Source: Modicisalibacter muralis (GTDB taxonomy: Bacteria; Pseudomonadota; Gammaproteobacteria; Pseudomonadales; Halomonadaceae). From it: a stretch of DNA of 64,000 nt. Positions 18,900 through 27,330 of this stretch are shown piece by piece (the first letter of the stretch is position 1; every line of letters begins with the position of its first letter). The position numbers were made by a program, and so were the translations under genes. Below the pieces are notes generated by a model. That model made no database searches. It was not told where the DNA came from and was given only the letters and a program-made list of their open reading frames with translations. The DNA lies in the NCBI RefSeq assembly GCF_900102945.1, contig NZ_FNGI01000004.1, positions 1 to 64,000 on the forward strand, in the 5' to 3' direction.

Positions 18900-18929
18900 A
18901 CCATTCTCCAGCCAAGGCAATTCGCCACC

Positions 18930-18960
18930 ATTAAACGCCCTGTAGCCACTACAGGGTCAA
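18930..18960 (-). promoter_or_regulatory. CadR/MerR-type promoter-operator of the CDF exporter
   Basis: On the minus strand TTGACC (18955-18960) and TTTAAT (18930-18935) are separated by 19 bp. That overlong spacer is the hallmark of promoters activated by MerR-family metal sensors. The spacer holds the palindrome CCCTGTAG-TGG-CTACAGGG. Similar sequences occur at 28009-28039 and 33097-33117. Confidence 0.85.
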
Positions 18961-19075
18961 GAACCGCCTGGCTGAATTTCTCGGTATCCGGCGAGGCGTA
19001 TCGAATCCTGACCTGCCATTTTTTCTGCGTAGCGGGCATGATGACGCATTCTCGGCCCAACATGCGAAAGCGCTG

Positions 19076-20005
19076 ATGCTCGACGTCGATCTCTCACAAC
19101 CGTTGTGGATGCTGCTGACCTTCGTCGGCCTCGGCTGGATCTGCGCGCGGCGCCTGGCAGTGGACCCGCGCCCCATCGCCACGCTGCTGATCTACATCAT
19201 CGCGCCACTGACCTTCTTTCGCGGTCTGGTTCTGGGCGGGCCCTCCGTCGATTACCTGCTGTTGACGGCGGCGCTGTTCGCACTGGCGAGTGCGATCTGT
19301 CTCGCAGTCAGCTACCTGGCACGCCCGTTCTTCGCCCCACAGGAGGCATCGCTGCTGGCCTTTTCGGCGGGCACCGGCAACACCGGCTACTTTGGCCTGC
19401 CCATCGCCATGGTGCTATTGCCGCCAGAGGGCGTGACGCAGTATCTGTTCTGTCTGCTGGGCATTACCCTGTTCGAGTTCAGCGTCGGCTACTACATTAG
19501 CGCGCGCGGTCAATTCTCGGTGCGTCAGAGCCTGACCAAGATCGTACGCCTGCCATTGATCTACGCCTTCATTGCCGCCTTGATCGTCGCTGGACTCGAG
19601 CTACCGGTGCCCGGCACGGTGCTGGAGGGGCTTGACTACTTCAAGTACTGCTACACGGTGCTGGGCATGATGATCATCGGCATGACGCTGGGGCGAGTCT
19701 CGATGCGCGCGATCGATAGCCGTTTCATCATTGCCTGCGTCGCCGCGCGCTATGTGCTGTGGCCGCTGGTCAGCCTGCTCGCGGTACTCGCCCTACAGGC
19801 CAGCATCGGCATTTCCCCGCAGTTTGCCATGGTGCTGTTACTGCTTGGCGTGGTGCCGATGGCCGCCAACGTGGTGGTGGTGGCCATCGAGTTGAACATC
19901 CGCCCCGAGAAAGGCGCCATCGCAGTGCTGCTGACCACGCTGGCCGCGCCGCTGCTGATTCCGCTGTATCTATCCGCGCTGCTGACGTTGTCCGGCTTGC
20001 AATGA
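19076..20005 (+). CDS. AEC-family transporter (auxin efflux carrier type)
   Basis: The 309-residue protein has about ten hydrophobic helices and the family's glycine/asparagine region GTGNTGYFGLPIAMVLL after helix 3. VPMAANVVVVAIELN is in the C-terminal half. Characterised bacterial members move dicarboxylates or amino acids, and the substrate here is unknown. It reads away from the CDF gene, and its ribosome site is weak. Confidence 0.88.
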   Translation: MLDVDLSQPLWMLLTFVGLGWICARRLAVDPRPIATLLIYIIAPLTFFRGLVLGGPSVDYLLLTAALFALASAICLAVSYLARPFFAPQEASLLAFSAGTGNTGYFGLPIAMVLLPPEGVTQYLFCLLGITLFEFSVGYYISARGQFSVRQSLTKIVRLPLIYAFIAALIVAGLELPVPGTVLEGLDYFKYCYTVLGMMIIGMTLGRVSMRAIDSRFIIACVAARYVLWPLVSLLAVLALQASIGISPQFAMVLLLLGVVPMAANVVVVAIELNIRPEKGAIAVLLTTLAAPLLIPLYLSALLTLSGLQ

Positions 20006-20010
20006 GTCGC

Positions 20011-20664
20011 TTAGGCGACGTTCAAATCCAATAGCACCTGACTACCGGACGGACGCTCGCGCAGGCGCTGCACATAAGCGCTGAGCAGTGGCGCATCGGC
20101 CACCAGCGGCGCGGCGCGAGGCAGCTTGCTCAGGTAATCGAGCATCGGCACGGCCAGCGCATCGGCGATGGTGAATCGCTCGCCAACCAGGAACTCGCGC
20201 TCGCCCAATTGCGCCTCCAGCAGCGTCAGCATGCGCGCCACCTCCGGCTCGGCTTCCTGTACCCTATCCATGCGGATGCTGCCGTCCTCGCCCTGTGGAA
20301 ACAAGAGCTCCTTGAGATACCGGCGCATGATCGCCTGATCGACATACAACGTGAGAACCGCGCTCCACTGATCGACCTGGGCGCGCTGCCAGGGGTCTTC
20401 AGGCTGAAGCGCCGGGCCATCGAAGGCGGCATCGAGATAACGGCAGATGCTGGCGGTCTCGCACAAGTGGCGTTCCCCATGCAGCAACACCGGCACCTTG
20501 GCGAAGGGGTTCAGCGCCAGATGCCACGACCCTTGATACTCGCGCTTCTCGCCGCCGACGACATCGCCCAGCGTGTAGGCAACGCCCTTCTCCTCGCAGC
20601 ACAACTGCACGCTGCGCACGAAATTGCTGACCCGTGGACCGTAGATATGCACCGACTCGTTCAT
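20011..20664 (-). CDS. glutathione S-transferase family protein
   Basis: The 217-residue protein has an N-terminal thioredoxin fold (HIYGPRVSNFVRSVQLCCEEKGVAY, then NPFAKVPVLLHGERHLCETASICRYLD, with the cis-Pro and ETxSI glutathione-binding motifs). An alpha-helical C-terminal domain follows (FLVGERFTIADALAVPMLDYL). The frame is open much further upstream, but the ATG at 20664 opens the fold and overlaps the stop of the upstream phosphoesterase by 4 nt. Confidence 0.9.
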   Translation of the reverse strand: MNESVHIYGPRVSNFVRSVQLCCEEKGVAYTLGDVVGGEKREYQGSWHLALNPFAKVPVLLHGERHLCETASICRYLDAAFDGPALQPEDPWQRAQVDQWSAVLTLYVDQAIMRRYLKELLFPQGEDGSIRMDRVQEAEPEVARMLTLLEAQLGEREFLVGERFTIADALAVPMLDYLSKLPRAAPLVADAPLLSAYVQRLRERPSGSQVLLDLNVA

Positions 20665-21536
20665 GGCGTGTCTCTCGCAGGGGAACGCCTTGCAGAGTAG
20701 CCTGCGCGGCCCCGTGTTTCGAGCCCCATGCAAAGGCCCGGCGCGGCGACCGGTACCGGTGCCACCTCGGGCTCGATACCGATCACCGCACCCTGCCAGT
20801 CGATCAGCCGCAACTGGCCCTCGGCGGCTTCCGCCAGCGCCGTGCAGTGCTCGACCCAGTCGCCGTCGTTGCAATACAGAATGCCATCGCGGGCGCTGAA
20901 CCCCGCCTTGTGGATATGCCCACCGATGTAACCATCGAGCCCCTCGTGCGCCGCTTGATGAATCGCCGCCTGCTCGAACTGAGCGATGTAGCGCTGCGCG
21001 GTGCCGACGCGGCGCTTGATGGCGCTGGCCAGTGACCAGTAAGGCAACCCCAGGCCGCGGCGCATACCGTTGCACCAGCGATTCAATCGCAGCACGAATT
21101 GGTGCATGCCGTCGCCCAGCGTCAACAGCCAGGGCGCGATACGCACATGCGTATCGAACTCGTCGCCATGACTGACCAGCATGCGCCGGCCATCGGCGGT
21201 CTCGTGGATCATCCGCCGCTCGATACACACATTGTGGATATGCAGCCCGCATAGCCGCCGAAAGGCCGCGTCATGATTGCCGGGTATGTAGATCACCTCG
21301 CAGCCACCTCGCGCCAGACGCAGAATACGCGCCACCAGCCGTTGCTGTTCTGGCGGCAGTACCGCACGCTTGCGCATCGCGATCAGATCGACCACATCGC
21401 CGACCAGATACAATCGGCGGGGGCGCACACGGCGCAGCAGGCCGGATAACAGCGCCGCCTGGCAGTCCGGCGTACCAAGATGGATATCCGAGATGAACAA
21501 GGTGCGATAGTCGTTGTGCGGCTTGGCGGGTTGCAT
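20661..21536 (-). CDS. LpxH-like metallophosphoesterase
   Basis: The 291-residue calcineurin-type phosphoesterase has its metal motifs in order: SDIHLGTPD, VGDVVDL, YIPGNHDAAF, VSHGDEFD and GGHIHKAG. Proteins of this branch are annotated as UDP-2,3-diacylglucosamine diphosphatase-like; true LpxH is normally elsewhere, so the substrate is uncertain. About 40 residues at the C terminus are of low complexity. The ATG at 21536 (MQPAKPHNDYRT) has AAGGGG upstream. Confidence 0.85.
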   Translation of the reverse strand: MQPAKPHNDYRTLFISDIHLGTPDCQAALLSGLLRRVRPRRLYLVGDVVDLIAMRKRAVLPPEQQRLVARILRLARGGCEVIYIPGNHDAAFRRLCGLHIHNVCIERRMIHETADGRRMLVSHGDEFDTHVRIAPWLLTLGDGMHQFVLRLNRWCNGMRRGLGLPYWSLASAIKRRVGTAQRYIAQFEQAAIHQAAHEGLDGYIGGHIHKAGFSARDGILYCNDGDWVEHCTALAEAAEGQLRLIDWQGAVIGIEPEVAPVPVAAPGLCMGLETRGRAGYSARRSPARDTP

Positions 21537-21701
21537 GAGCGGGCCCCTTGAGGAAAGCGCGCCCAGTATCGCGGTACGCGGTGACGCCAATATGTCGGCT
21601 GCGAGTCAAAACGATGACGGCCGCAGCAGCGACACCGACTTGCAGAGCCACCCAGCACAGCTAGCCTTGAAAGACGCTAACCCGCGACGGAGGTGACTGT
21701 C

Positions 21702-22076
21702 ATGATTCACCGCCCCTTGCTCTTTCTGGCCATTGCGATTGTGTCGCTCGGCTTCACGACCGGCGCCGCGTTCGCCCACCATGGCTGGAGCTGGGCCAGT
21801 GATGAGCAGATCGAGCTGACCGGCACCATTATCGAGGCCCGCCTGGGCAATCCGCATGGCGAGCTGACGCTTGACGTAGACGGCACGCACTGGACAGTGG
21901 AAGTGGGCCAGCCATGGCGCAACGACCGCGCCGGGCTGGAGCAGGGCGATCTGGCCGAGGGTGTTGAGGTCCGGGTACTCGGAGCGCCATCGGCCGATCC
22001 GAACGAGAAGCTGCTCAAGGTAGTCAGGCTATGGATCGGCGACAACGAGTACACTCTCTACCCCGACCGCGTCTGA
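21702..22076 (+). CDS. DUF6152-family periplasmic protein
   Basis: The 124-residue secreted protein has a signal peptide (MIHRPLLFLAIAIVSLGFTTGAAFAHHGW). A small beta-barrel-like domain of the DUF6152 type follows (ELTGTIIEARLGNPHGELTLDVDG). The exposed HHGW after the cleavage site is conserved in the family. The function is unknown. It is the first of four closely spaced same-strand genes. The ATG at 21702 has GGAGG 8 bp upstream. Confidence 0.75.
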   Translation: MIHRPLLFLAIAIVSLGFTTGAAFAHHGWSWASDEQIELTGTIIEARLGNPHGELTLDVDGTHWTVEVGQPWRNDRAGLEQGDLAEGVEVRVLGAPSADPNEKLLKVVRLWIGDNEYTLYPDRV

Positions 22077-22085
22077 CCCGTGCCG

Positions 22086-22550
22086 ATGGATGCGCTGCTG
22101 GCGCTACTGACCGAATCGCCACCGGCCCAGTGGCTACGCTTCTCGCGCTGGGGCTATGCCGTCGTCAATACCCTGCATGTGCTGGGAATCGCCCTGCTGG
22201 TGGGCGCCATCGTGCCGCTCGATCTGCGTCTGCTGGGATTGTGGCGCCGTGTTACGCTTGAGCCTTTGGCGCAACTGTTGCAAAGCGTGGCGCTAATTGG
22301 CTTGCTACTGGCGATCAGCGCCGGCGCGTTGCTGTTCATCACTCGCGCCGATGAATATGCCGCCCAGCCGCTGTTTGCGATCAAACTGACCCTGATCGGG
22401 CTGGCCATCCTCAACGCGCTCGCGCTGAACGTCGCCCCCGGCCTCGCTCGTGCCTCAACCGCTCGGCTGCGGGTTGCCGCCGGTTTCTCCCTGCTGCTAT
22501 GGCCCGCCGCACTGGTGGCTGGCCGCTTTCTCGCCTTCGTCAGCGGCTAA
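22086..22550 (+). CDS. DUF6644-like small membrane protein
   Basis: The 154-residue protein has four hydrophobic helices, with the histidine-containing WGYAVVNTLHVLGIALLVGAIVPLD in the first. It follows the DUF6152 gene by 9 bp, a pairing I recall from proteobacterial genomes. Start could also be the GTG at 22080. The function is unknown. The conserved histidine and membrane arginine might suggest a haem- or metal-linked role, but that is speculation. Confidence 0.65.
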   Translation: MDALLALLTESPPAQWLRFSRWGYAVVNTLHVLGIALLVGAIVPLDLRLLGLWRRVTLEPLAQLLQSVALIGLLLAISAGALLFITRADEYAAQPLFAIKLTLIGLAILNALALNVAPGLARASTARLRVAAGFSLLLWPAALVAGRFLAFVSG

Positions 22551-22556
22551 AGATGC

Positions 22557-22587
22557 TTGACCCTTGAGCAGGGTATAGCTTTAGCAT
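22557..22587 (+). promoter_or_regulatory. possible MerR-type promoter upstream of the DUF411 gene
   Basis: TTGACC (22557-22562) and TAGCAT (22582-22587) are separated by 19 bp, with a short inverted repeat ACCCT-N5-AGGGT around 22560-22574. The spacing suits activation by a MerR-family metal sensor. The repeat is off-centre compared with a standard site, so this is tentative. Confidence 0.35.
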
Positions 22588-22634
22588 CAAGGCAACTGCG
22601 CGCACACTGACTGATTGACTTGAAAGGTATGATG

Positions 22635-23081
22635 ATGAAACGAGCACTGACATCGACGCTGAGCGCTGGACTCCTGATGCTGTCGCTATCACCGGCTCAT
22701 GCCGACATGGCCATCGACGACACCGCGAAACTCTACAAGAACCCGGGCTGCATCTGCTGCGACCAATACGCCGATTATCTCGAATCCAAGGGAATGGATA
22801 TCACGATCATCGAAAGTCAGAACCTCGGCCAGGTAAAGGCATCCGCTGGCGTGCCCTTCTCGCTGGCCGGTTGTCATACCATGATGCTCGGCGACTATAT
22901 CATCGAAGGCCACGTTCCCTTCGTCGCCGTCGAGCGCCTGTTGACCGAACGACCCGATATCGATGGTATCGCCCTCGCCGGCATGCCGCAGGGCTCACCC
23001 GGCATGCCCGGTCCCAAGCAGGGGCCGTTCGAGGTCATGAGTTTCGACGACCGGACCACCGCCCCGTTCATGTCGATCTGA
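22635..23081 (+). CDS. DUF411-family metal-binding periplasmic protein
   Basis: The 148-residue precursor has a signal peptide ending at PAHA. The family motif is LYKNPGCICCDQYADYL, with three cysteines, and a later histidine-containing SLAGCHTMMLGDYIIEGHVP. DUF411 proteins are often found in copper-resistance loci and are thought to bind metal through this cluster. The third of three tandem in-frame ATGs (22635) has the best distance to AAAGG. The C terminus is Met/Pro/Gly-rich. Confidence 0.87.
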   Translation: MKRALTSTLSAGLLMLSLSPAHADMAIDDTAKLYKNPGCICCDQYADYLESKGMDITIIESQNLGQVKASAGVPFSLAGCHTMMLGDYIIEGHVPFVAVERLLTERPDIDGIALAGMPQGSPGMPGPKQGPFEVMSFDDRTTAPFMSI

Positions 23082-23088
23082 ATGATCG

Positions 23089-23520
23089 ATGTGGGAGCTA
23101 ACCAGCTATTTTGGCCTTTTCGTGGCGGCATTGGGTGCCGCCACGCTTCTCCCCTTTCAATCGGAAGCCGTGCTAGTCGGGCTGCTGTTCAGCGACCAGC
23201 ACCTGGTCTGGGTCTTGCTGCTGGTAGCAACCATCGGCAATACGCTGGGCTCGGCGATAAACTGGCTACTGGGGCTGTATGTCGAGCGTCTCCAACATAA
23301 ACGCTGGTTCCCCGCTAGCGACGCCAAGCTGGCTAAAGCCAGGCAGGTCTATCACCGCTATGGCCGATGGTCGTTATTGCTGAGCTGGGTGCCGTTCATC
23401 GGAGACCCGCTCACCGTGATAGCGGGAGTCATGCGCGAGCCGTTCTGGAGTTTCCTGCCGATCGTAGCCCTGGCCAAGGGCGCACGCTATGTCGTTATTG
23501 CCGCCCCCTTCCTGCATTGA
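23089..23520 (+). CDS. YqaA-like small VTT/SNARE-associated membrane protein
   Basis: The 143-residue membrane protein of the YqaA/DedA-related group has LGAATLLPFQSEAVLVGLL and ATIGNTLGSAINWLLG, then a re-entrant-type WVPFIGDPLTVIAGVMREPFW. It starts 7 bp after the DUF411 stop, so the two are probably co-transcribed. The family is linked to lipid handling or envelope homeostasis. No specific role can be read from the sequence. Confidence 0.82.
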   Translation: MWELTSYFGLFVAALGAATLLPFQSEAVLVGLLFSDQHLVWVLLLVATIGNTLGSAINWLLGLYVERLQHKRWFPASDAKLAKARQVYHRYGRWSLLLSWVPFIGDPLTVIAGVMREPFWSFLPIVALAKGARYVVIAAPFLH

Positions 23521-23558
23521 TTCCATTGTACTTCTGATGGCTGCGGCCCCCATGCTGT

Positions 23559-24056
23559 CTATTTTTCTTTAGCGGAGTCAGCCAGTGTCGGTCGCGGCTT
23601 TTTAGCCAAACTTTCGGCTCGGATCACACGCTCGAATGCCGCCAACGTTTCTTCGCTGACGTGATGTTCAATGCCCTCGGCGTCGCGTTGCGCGGTCTTC
23701 TCACTGATGCCAATGGCGCGCAAGAAGTCCACGACGATCTCATGCCGGCGTTTTGAGTGCACCGCGAGTTCGCGTCCCTTCTCCGTCAAGAAGACCGCCC
23801 GGTAAGGCTGGCTGGAAACAAGTCCCTCCCGCTGAAGTCGGGCAATGGTCTTCACCGCCGTGGCATGAGCCACCCCGAGCCGCCGCGCAATGTCAACCGC
23901 ACGCGCCTCCCCAGTCGTGTTGATCAGATCGGCGATGAGCTCAACGTAATCCTCCGCCACCTCGCTCTGATGGGCTTCCCGCACCCGCTTAAAGTTGGCT
24001 GCCTGCTGATCCGCATCTGGCAGTGCCGAGCTGGCGCTCGATTCCGATTTCGTCAT
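23559..24056 (-). CDS. mntR: manganese-responsive transcriptional regulator MntR
   Basis: The 165-residue DtxR-family repressor closely follows the E. coli MntR pattern: EDYVELIADL, a helix-turn-helix (AVDIARRLGVAHATAVKTIARL), VFLTEKGRELA, and the metal-site region RHEIVVDFL ... RDAEGIEHHVSEETL. It binds DNA when loaded with Mn(II). It is divergent from a multicopper oxidase and ZIP permease, with mntP 2.6 kb away, so it probably governs manganese balance locally. The start at 24056 (MTKSESSASS) is chosen by its GGGGT site; 24107 is an alternative. Confidence 0.93.
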   Translation of the reverse strand: MTKSESSASSALPDADQQAANFKRVREAHQSEVAEDYVELIADLINTTGEARAVDIARRLGVAHATAVKTIARLQREGLVSSQPYRAVFLTEKGRELAVHSKRRHEIVVDFLRAIGISEKTAQRDAEGIEHHVSEETLAAFERVIRAESLAKKPRPTLADSAKEK

Positions 24057-24136
24057 CGCTGTGATACCCCGATTTTTTACATCACTACTTTTTAAATCAC
24101 TAAACATAGAAGAGCCGCACGGCTGGCGCGCTCAGG

Positions 24137-24177
24137 TTGACACTATCTCGTTCGTACATTTTATAGCCCGTGCTATA
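24137..24177 (+). promoter_or_regulatory. promoter with MntR-box-like palindrome
   Basis: TTGACA (24137-24142) and TTTATA (24160-24165) are separated by 17 bp and form a good sigma-70 promoter for the oxidase-permease pair. A palindrome TATAGC-CCGT-GCTATA (24162-24177) overlaps the -10. Its half-site resembles the TATAGC/GCTAT element of gammaproteobacterial MntR boxes. Repression by Mn-MntR is inferred. Confidence 0.6.
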
Positions 24178-24258
24178 TTATTTAGCTACGTACGCACTAT
24201 CGAGCCCTTACTGGAAATCTCTCTGGAGAGGTCCATATTCCGGCATCGGAGCAGAGCA

Positions 24259-25395
24259 ATGCAATCCTGGTTTAAGTACCCGGTGACACGACGGTTCCTG
24301 CTAGGGGTTGGCGCGTTGCTTGGCGGTACATCGGCGGTTCGACTGGCATTCGGGAAAGCGCCGCCGCCATACCCCCAAGACGATACGCATGCTGCTCAGT
24401 CCAACCCGGCAGGTGGGCACGGTACCCATAACGGCATGACTACGGTGGGTGAGGTGAACAATGCTCGCAACGGCTTCGACCCTCACGAGATCCTGACCGA
24501 TTGGGATAGAGGCACTGTCTCTCGCCTGCCGGACGGAGGTATTCTCCGAGAATTCGAGATTACGGCCGAGGATAAGGAGATCGAGATTGCGCCAGGCCTT
24601 CTATTCCCCGCCTGGACCTATAATGGCCGGGTACCCGGCCCGACGCTGCGTGTAACCGAGGGCGACCGGGTGCGGATCCGCTTCCGGAACCTCGGCTCGC
24701 ATACGCACTCCATGCATTTTCACGGTATTCATTCCGCCCGCATGGATGGCGTTCCGGGCGCCGGAAACGTGCCTCCGGGCGGCATGTTCGTCTATGAGTT
24801 CGATGCCTTCCCGTTCGGCTGCCATCTCTATCACTGCCACTCGATCCCGCTGAAGCGTCACATCCATAAGGGGCTTTATGGTGCCTTTATCATCGATCCG
24901 GATCCGGACCGCCACCCGGAACAGGCCGATACCGCCCGCTCACGCCTCCTTGGCTCACTCGAGAATGCGCGCTGGCAGGAGTTCGTACTGGTAATGAATG
25001 GCTTCGATACGAACTTCGATGATGAGAATGAGGTTTACGCGGTTAACTCGATCGCTCACGCCTATTCCAAGCGGCCCATCGCCGTCGATCGGGCTCGCCC
25101 AATTCGGCTCTATCTGGTCAATGTCACGGAGTTCGACCCGATCAACTCGCTCCATCTGCATGCAAATTTCTTCGATTATTATGATCACGGCACCACGCTC
25201 AGCCCCACTCAGCGGACGATCGACACGATCATGCAGTGCCAAGGCCAGCGTGGAATCCTTGAGATGACATACAAGGATCATGAGCCGGGCGTGTACATGT
25301 TCCATGCTCATCAGTCGGAATTCGCCGAGCTTGGCTGGATGAGCCTGTTCAATGTGCGGGATGTAGCATTGCAGCAGCAGGCTTCGGGAGAGTAA
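24259..25395 (+). CDS. two-domain multicopper oxidase
   Basis: The 378-residue exported protein has a Tat-like start (TRRFLLGVGALLGG). Copper motifs are HSMHFHGIHS, GCHLYHCHSIPLKRHIHKG, NSLHLHANFF and MFHAHQSEFAELGWM. The Cys-containing type 1 copper site appears only in the first domain; the last motif lacks the Cys. The protein is therefore a two-domain laccase or nitrite-reductase-like MCO, likely trimeric. It is followed after 4 nt by a ZIP permease and faces mntR, which suggests metal oxidation linked to Mn (or Fe) uptake. The ATG at 24259 has GGAG 8 bp upstream. Confidence 0.88.
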   Translation: MQSWFKYPVTRRFLLGVGALLGGTSAVRLAFGKAPPPYPQDDTHAAQSNPAGGHGTHNGMTTVGEVNNARNGFDPHEILTDWDRGTVSRLPDGGILREFEITAEDKEIEIAPGLLFPAWTYNGRVPGPTLRVTEGDRVRIRFRNLGSHTHSMHFHGIHSARMDGVPGAGNVPPGGMFVYEFDAFPFGCHLYHCHSIPLKRHIHKGLYGAFIIDPDPDRHPEQADTARSRLLGSLENARWQEFVLVMNGFDTNFDDENEVYAVNSIAHAYSKRPIAVDRARPIRLYLVNVTEFDPINSLHLHANFFDYYDHGTTLSPTQRTIDTIMQCQGQRGILEMTYKDHEPGVYMFHAHQSEFAELGWMSLFNVRDVALQQQASGE

Positions 25396-25399
25396 TCCG

Positions 25400-26554
25400 A
25401 TGAGTCGCACCATTCTCTGGGTCGTTCTTCCAGTCCTGTTGATCATCGCCGTCATGACTGCCTTTCTAGCCAGCGATCCCTTGCGCTCCTTGACCGGAGC
25501 CGTACCGCCCGTCGAAGAATTGACAGTTGAGCGTACCCTGCTTGATGAAAATGGTATCGCGCTTCGGGTACGTGCCGGCGGATCGGAGCCGATGACGATT
25601 GTCCAGGTACAGGTCGATGGCGCCTATTGGGCCTTCACGCAGACTCCGCGGGGGGCACTGGAGCGCATGGAAACGGCATGGTTACAGATCCCGTATCCCT
25701 GGGTGCAGGGCGAGACGCATCACTTAACTCTTTTGACCCCGAGCGGGGTGACCTTCGATCACACCATCGATGTCGCCGTTGCGACGCCTACCGCAAACGC
25801 CGATACGCTGCGCACCTTCGGCATGGTCGGATTGCTCGTCGGGATCGTCCCGGTGACACTCGGCATGTTGTTCTACCCAGCGCTGCGCTCGGGTGGCACG
25901 CGGACTTTCCAGTTCGTCCTGGCGTTAACGGTCGGTCTCCTGGCCTACCTGTTGATCGACACGTTTGGAGAAGCGTTGGAGTTAGCGGTAGAAGCCGCGC
26001 CAGGGTTCCAGGGCAGTACCTTGGTCTGGCTCGTTGCTGCATTGACATTCGCGGTGCTGATGGCTGTCGGCCGGCGGAAGGGACGTGCTCTTGCCGGTGT
26101 GAGCCTCGCTACCTCGATCGCGCTCGGGATCGGCTTGCACAATCTGGGCGAAGGACTGGCGATCGGGTCGGCGTACGCAACCGGCTCGGTGGCACTCGGC
26201 TCGTATCTGGTGCTCGGCTTTACCCTACATAACCTGACCGAAGGCATCGGCATCGTGGCCCCCATGGTCAAGCAGCGGCCAAGCCTGTGGGTGTTCGCCG
26301 CTCTGGCGGCCCTGGCCGGGCTGCCCGCCGTGGCCGGTGTATGGATCGGCAGCTATGCCTTCTCGCCCCACTGGGCAGCGCTGGCGTTCGCCGTCGGGGC
26401 CGGTGCTATCCTCCAGGTCATCATCGAGGTCGGTGCGCTGCTGGCCCGCAACGCGCGCGACGAAGAACGACTGTGGCTCTCCGGTACTGCCCTGTCCGGG
26501 ATCGGCGCGGGTGCCGCTGCGATGTACGCCACCGCGCTGCTCGTTCAGATATGA
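25400..26554 (+). CDS. ZIP-family metal permease with periplasmic N-terminal domain
   Basis: The 384-residue protein has an N-terminal anchor helix and a predicted beta-rich extracytoplasmic domain of about 110 residues. About eight helices with the ZIP metal-site signatures HNLGEGLAIG and HNLTEGIGI follow. Ordinary bacterial ZIPs such as ZupT (about 257 residues) lack the N-terminal domain. It is coupled to the multicopper oxidase (4-nt gap) and controlled from the mntR intergenic region. Mn(II) is the most likely substrate; Fe or Zn cannot be excluded. Confidence 0.85.
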   Translation: MSRTILWVVLPVLLIIAVMTAFLASDPLRSLTGAVPPVEELTVERTLLDENGIALRVRAGGSEPMTIVQVQVDGAYWAFTQTPRGALERMETAWLQIPYPWVQGETHHLTLLTPSGVTFDHTIDVAVATPTANADTLRTFGMVGLLVGIVPVTLGMLFYPALRSGGTRTFQFVLALTVGLLAYLLIDTFGEALELAVEAAPGFQGSTLVWLVAALTFAVLMAVGRRKGRALAGVSLATSIALGIGLHNLGEGLAIGSAYATGSVALGSYLVLGFTLHNLTEGIGIVAPMVKQRPSLWVFAALAALAGLPAVAGVWIGSYAFSPHWAALAFAVGAGAILQVIIEVGALLARNARDEERLWLSGTALSGIGAGAAAMYATALLVQI

Positions 26555-26662
26555 CGGCGAACCTGATCATTCTCGGGCTGGGCGCCATGACACGGCTTGC
26601 CAGTTTCATGATCGAGCTGTTTCCGTCTCTGGCAATGCCGGAACCCTGCATAAGCAACGACG

Positions 26663-27247
26663 TTAAAGAACCCCCGCCTCATGCATATGGGTATAGAAAA
26701 TCGAGGCGCCGATACCCAGCAGTACCACGCCGCCGAGGATCTCGGCCCGGCGCCCCAATAACGCGCCAACCCTGGGGCCGATCAGCAAGCCGGTGGTGCT
26801 GATACACAGCGATACCAAGCCGACGATCGCGACGGCGGTCCAGATATGTACGGCAATGAAGGCAAAGGTCACTCCGATCGCCAAGCCGTCGATGCTGGTG
26901 CCAATCGCGGCGATCAGCGTCTTCAACCCGCCATTGTTATCGGCGCTGGTGGAGGATGCCGGCGCCTCATCGGCGCCGCTCAATCCTTCGTGGATCATGT
27001 GCCCGCCCACCGCGCCAAGCAACAGCAGGGCGATCCAGTGATCGACGCCGGTAATCAGTCCGGCGAAGCTCGAACCTAGCAGCCAACCCAGCAGAACCAT
27101 GCCGGCTTCGACGAAGCCGAACACGCATCCGGTGCGGATTGCCGTTTGGAGCTTGACCGTTTGCGACGAAGCGCCGCGCGCGACGCTAACGGCGAAGGCG
27201 TCTGCTGATAGGCCGACAGCAACCAGGAAGTTTGACGCAAGAGACAT
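26663..27247 (-). CDS. mntP: manganese efflux pump MntP
   Basis: The 194-residue protein has six helices formed by a two-fold repeat, with the acidic metal motifs VGLSADAFAVSVARG in the first half and GTSIDGLAIGVTFAF in the second. These are typical of MntP (DUF204), which exports Mn(II). It is convergent with the ZIP gene. The 83-bp upstream region is too short for, and does not resemble, the yybP-ykoY manganese riboswitch that precedes mntP in E. coli. Confidence 0.95.
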   Translation of the reverse strand: MSLASNFLVAVGLSADAFAVSVARGASSQTVKLQTAIRTGCVFGFVEAGMVLLGWLLGSSFAGLITGVDHWIALLLLGAVGGHMIHEGLSGADEAPASSTSADNNGGLKTLIAAIGTSIDGLAIGVTFAFIAVHIWTAVAIVGLVSLCISTTGLLIGPRVGALLGRRAEILGGVVLLGIGASIFYTHMHEAGVL

Positions 27248-27330
27248 GGGTAGCCCTGATATATGGGTGCAGCGCTTATCATACCTGAACGGGCCGGGGT
27301 CGCATGCCGTCCGGCCACGACGCGGCGCTA

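Noticed and set aside
20011-21252. A single 413-residue protein on the minus strand
   Set aside because: Only the part from 20664 leftward is a GST. The upstream extension is a frame shadow of the phosphoesterase gene, whose own frame has all metal motifs.
27248-27330. yybP-ykoY manganese riboswitch before mntP
   Set aside because: The region is only 83 bp and lacks the conserved loops; no match was seen.
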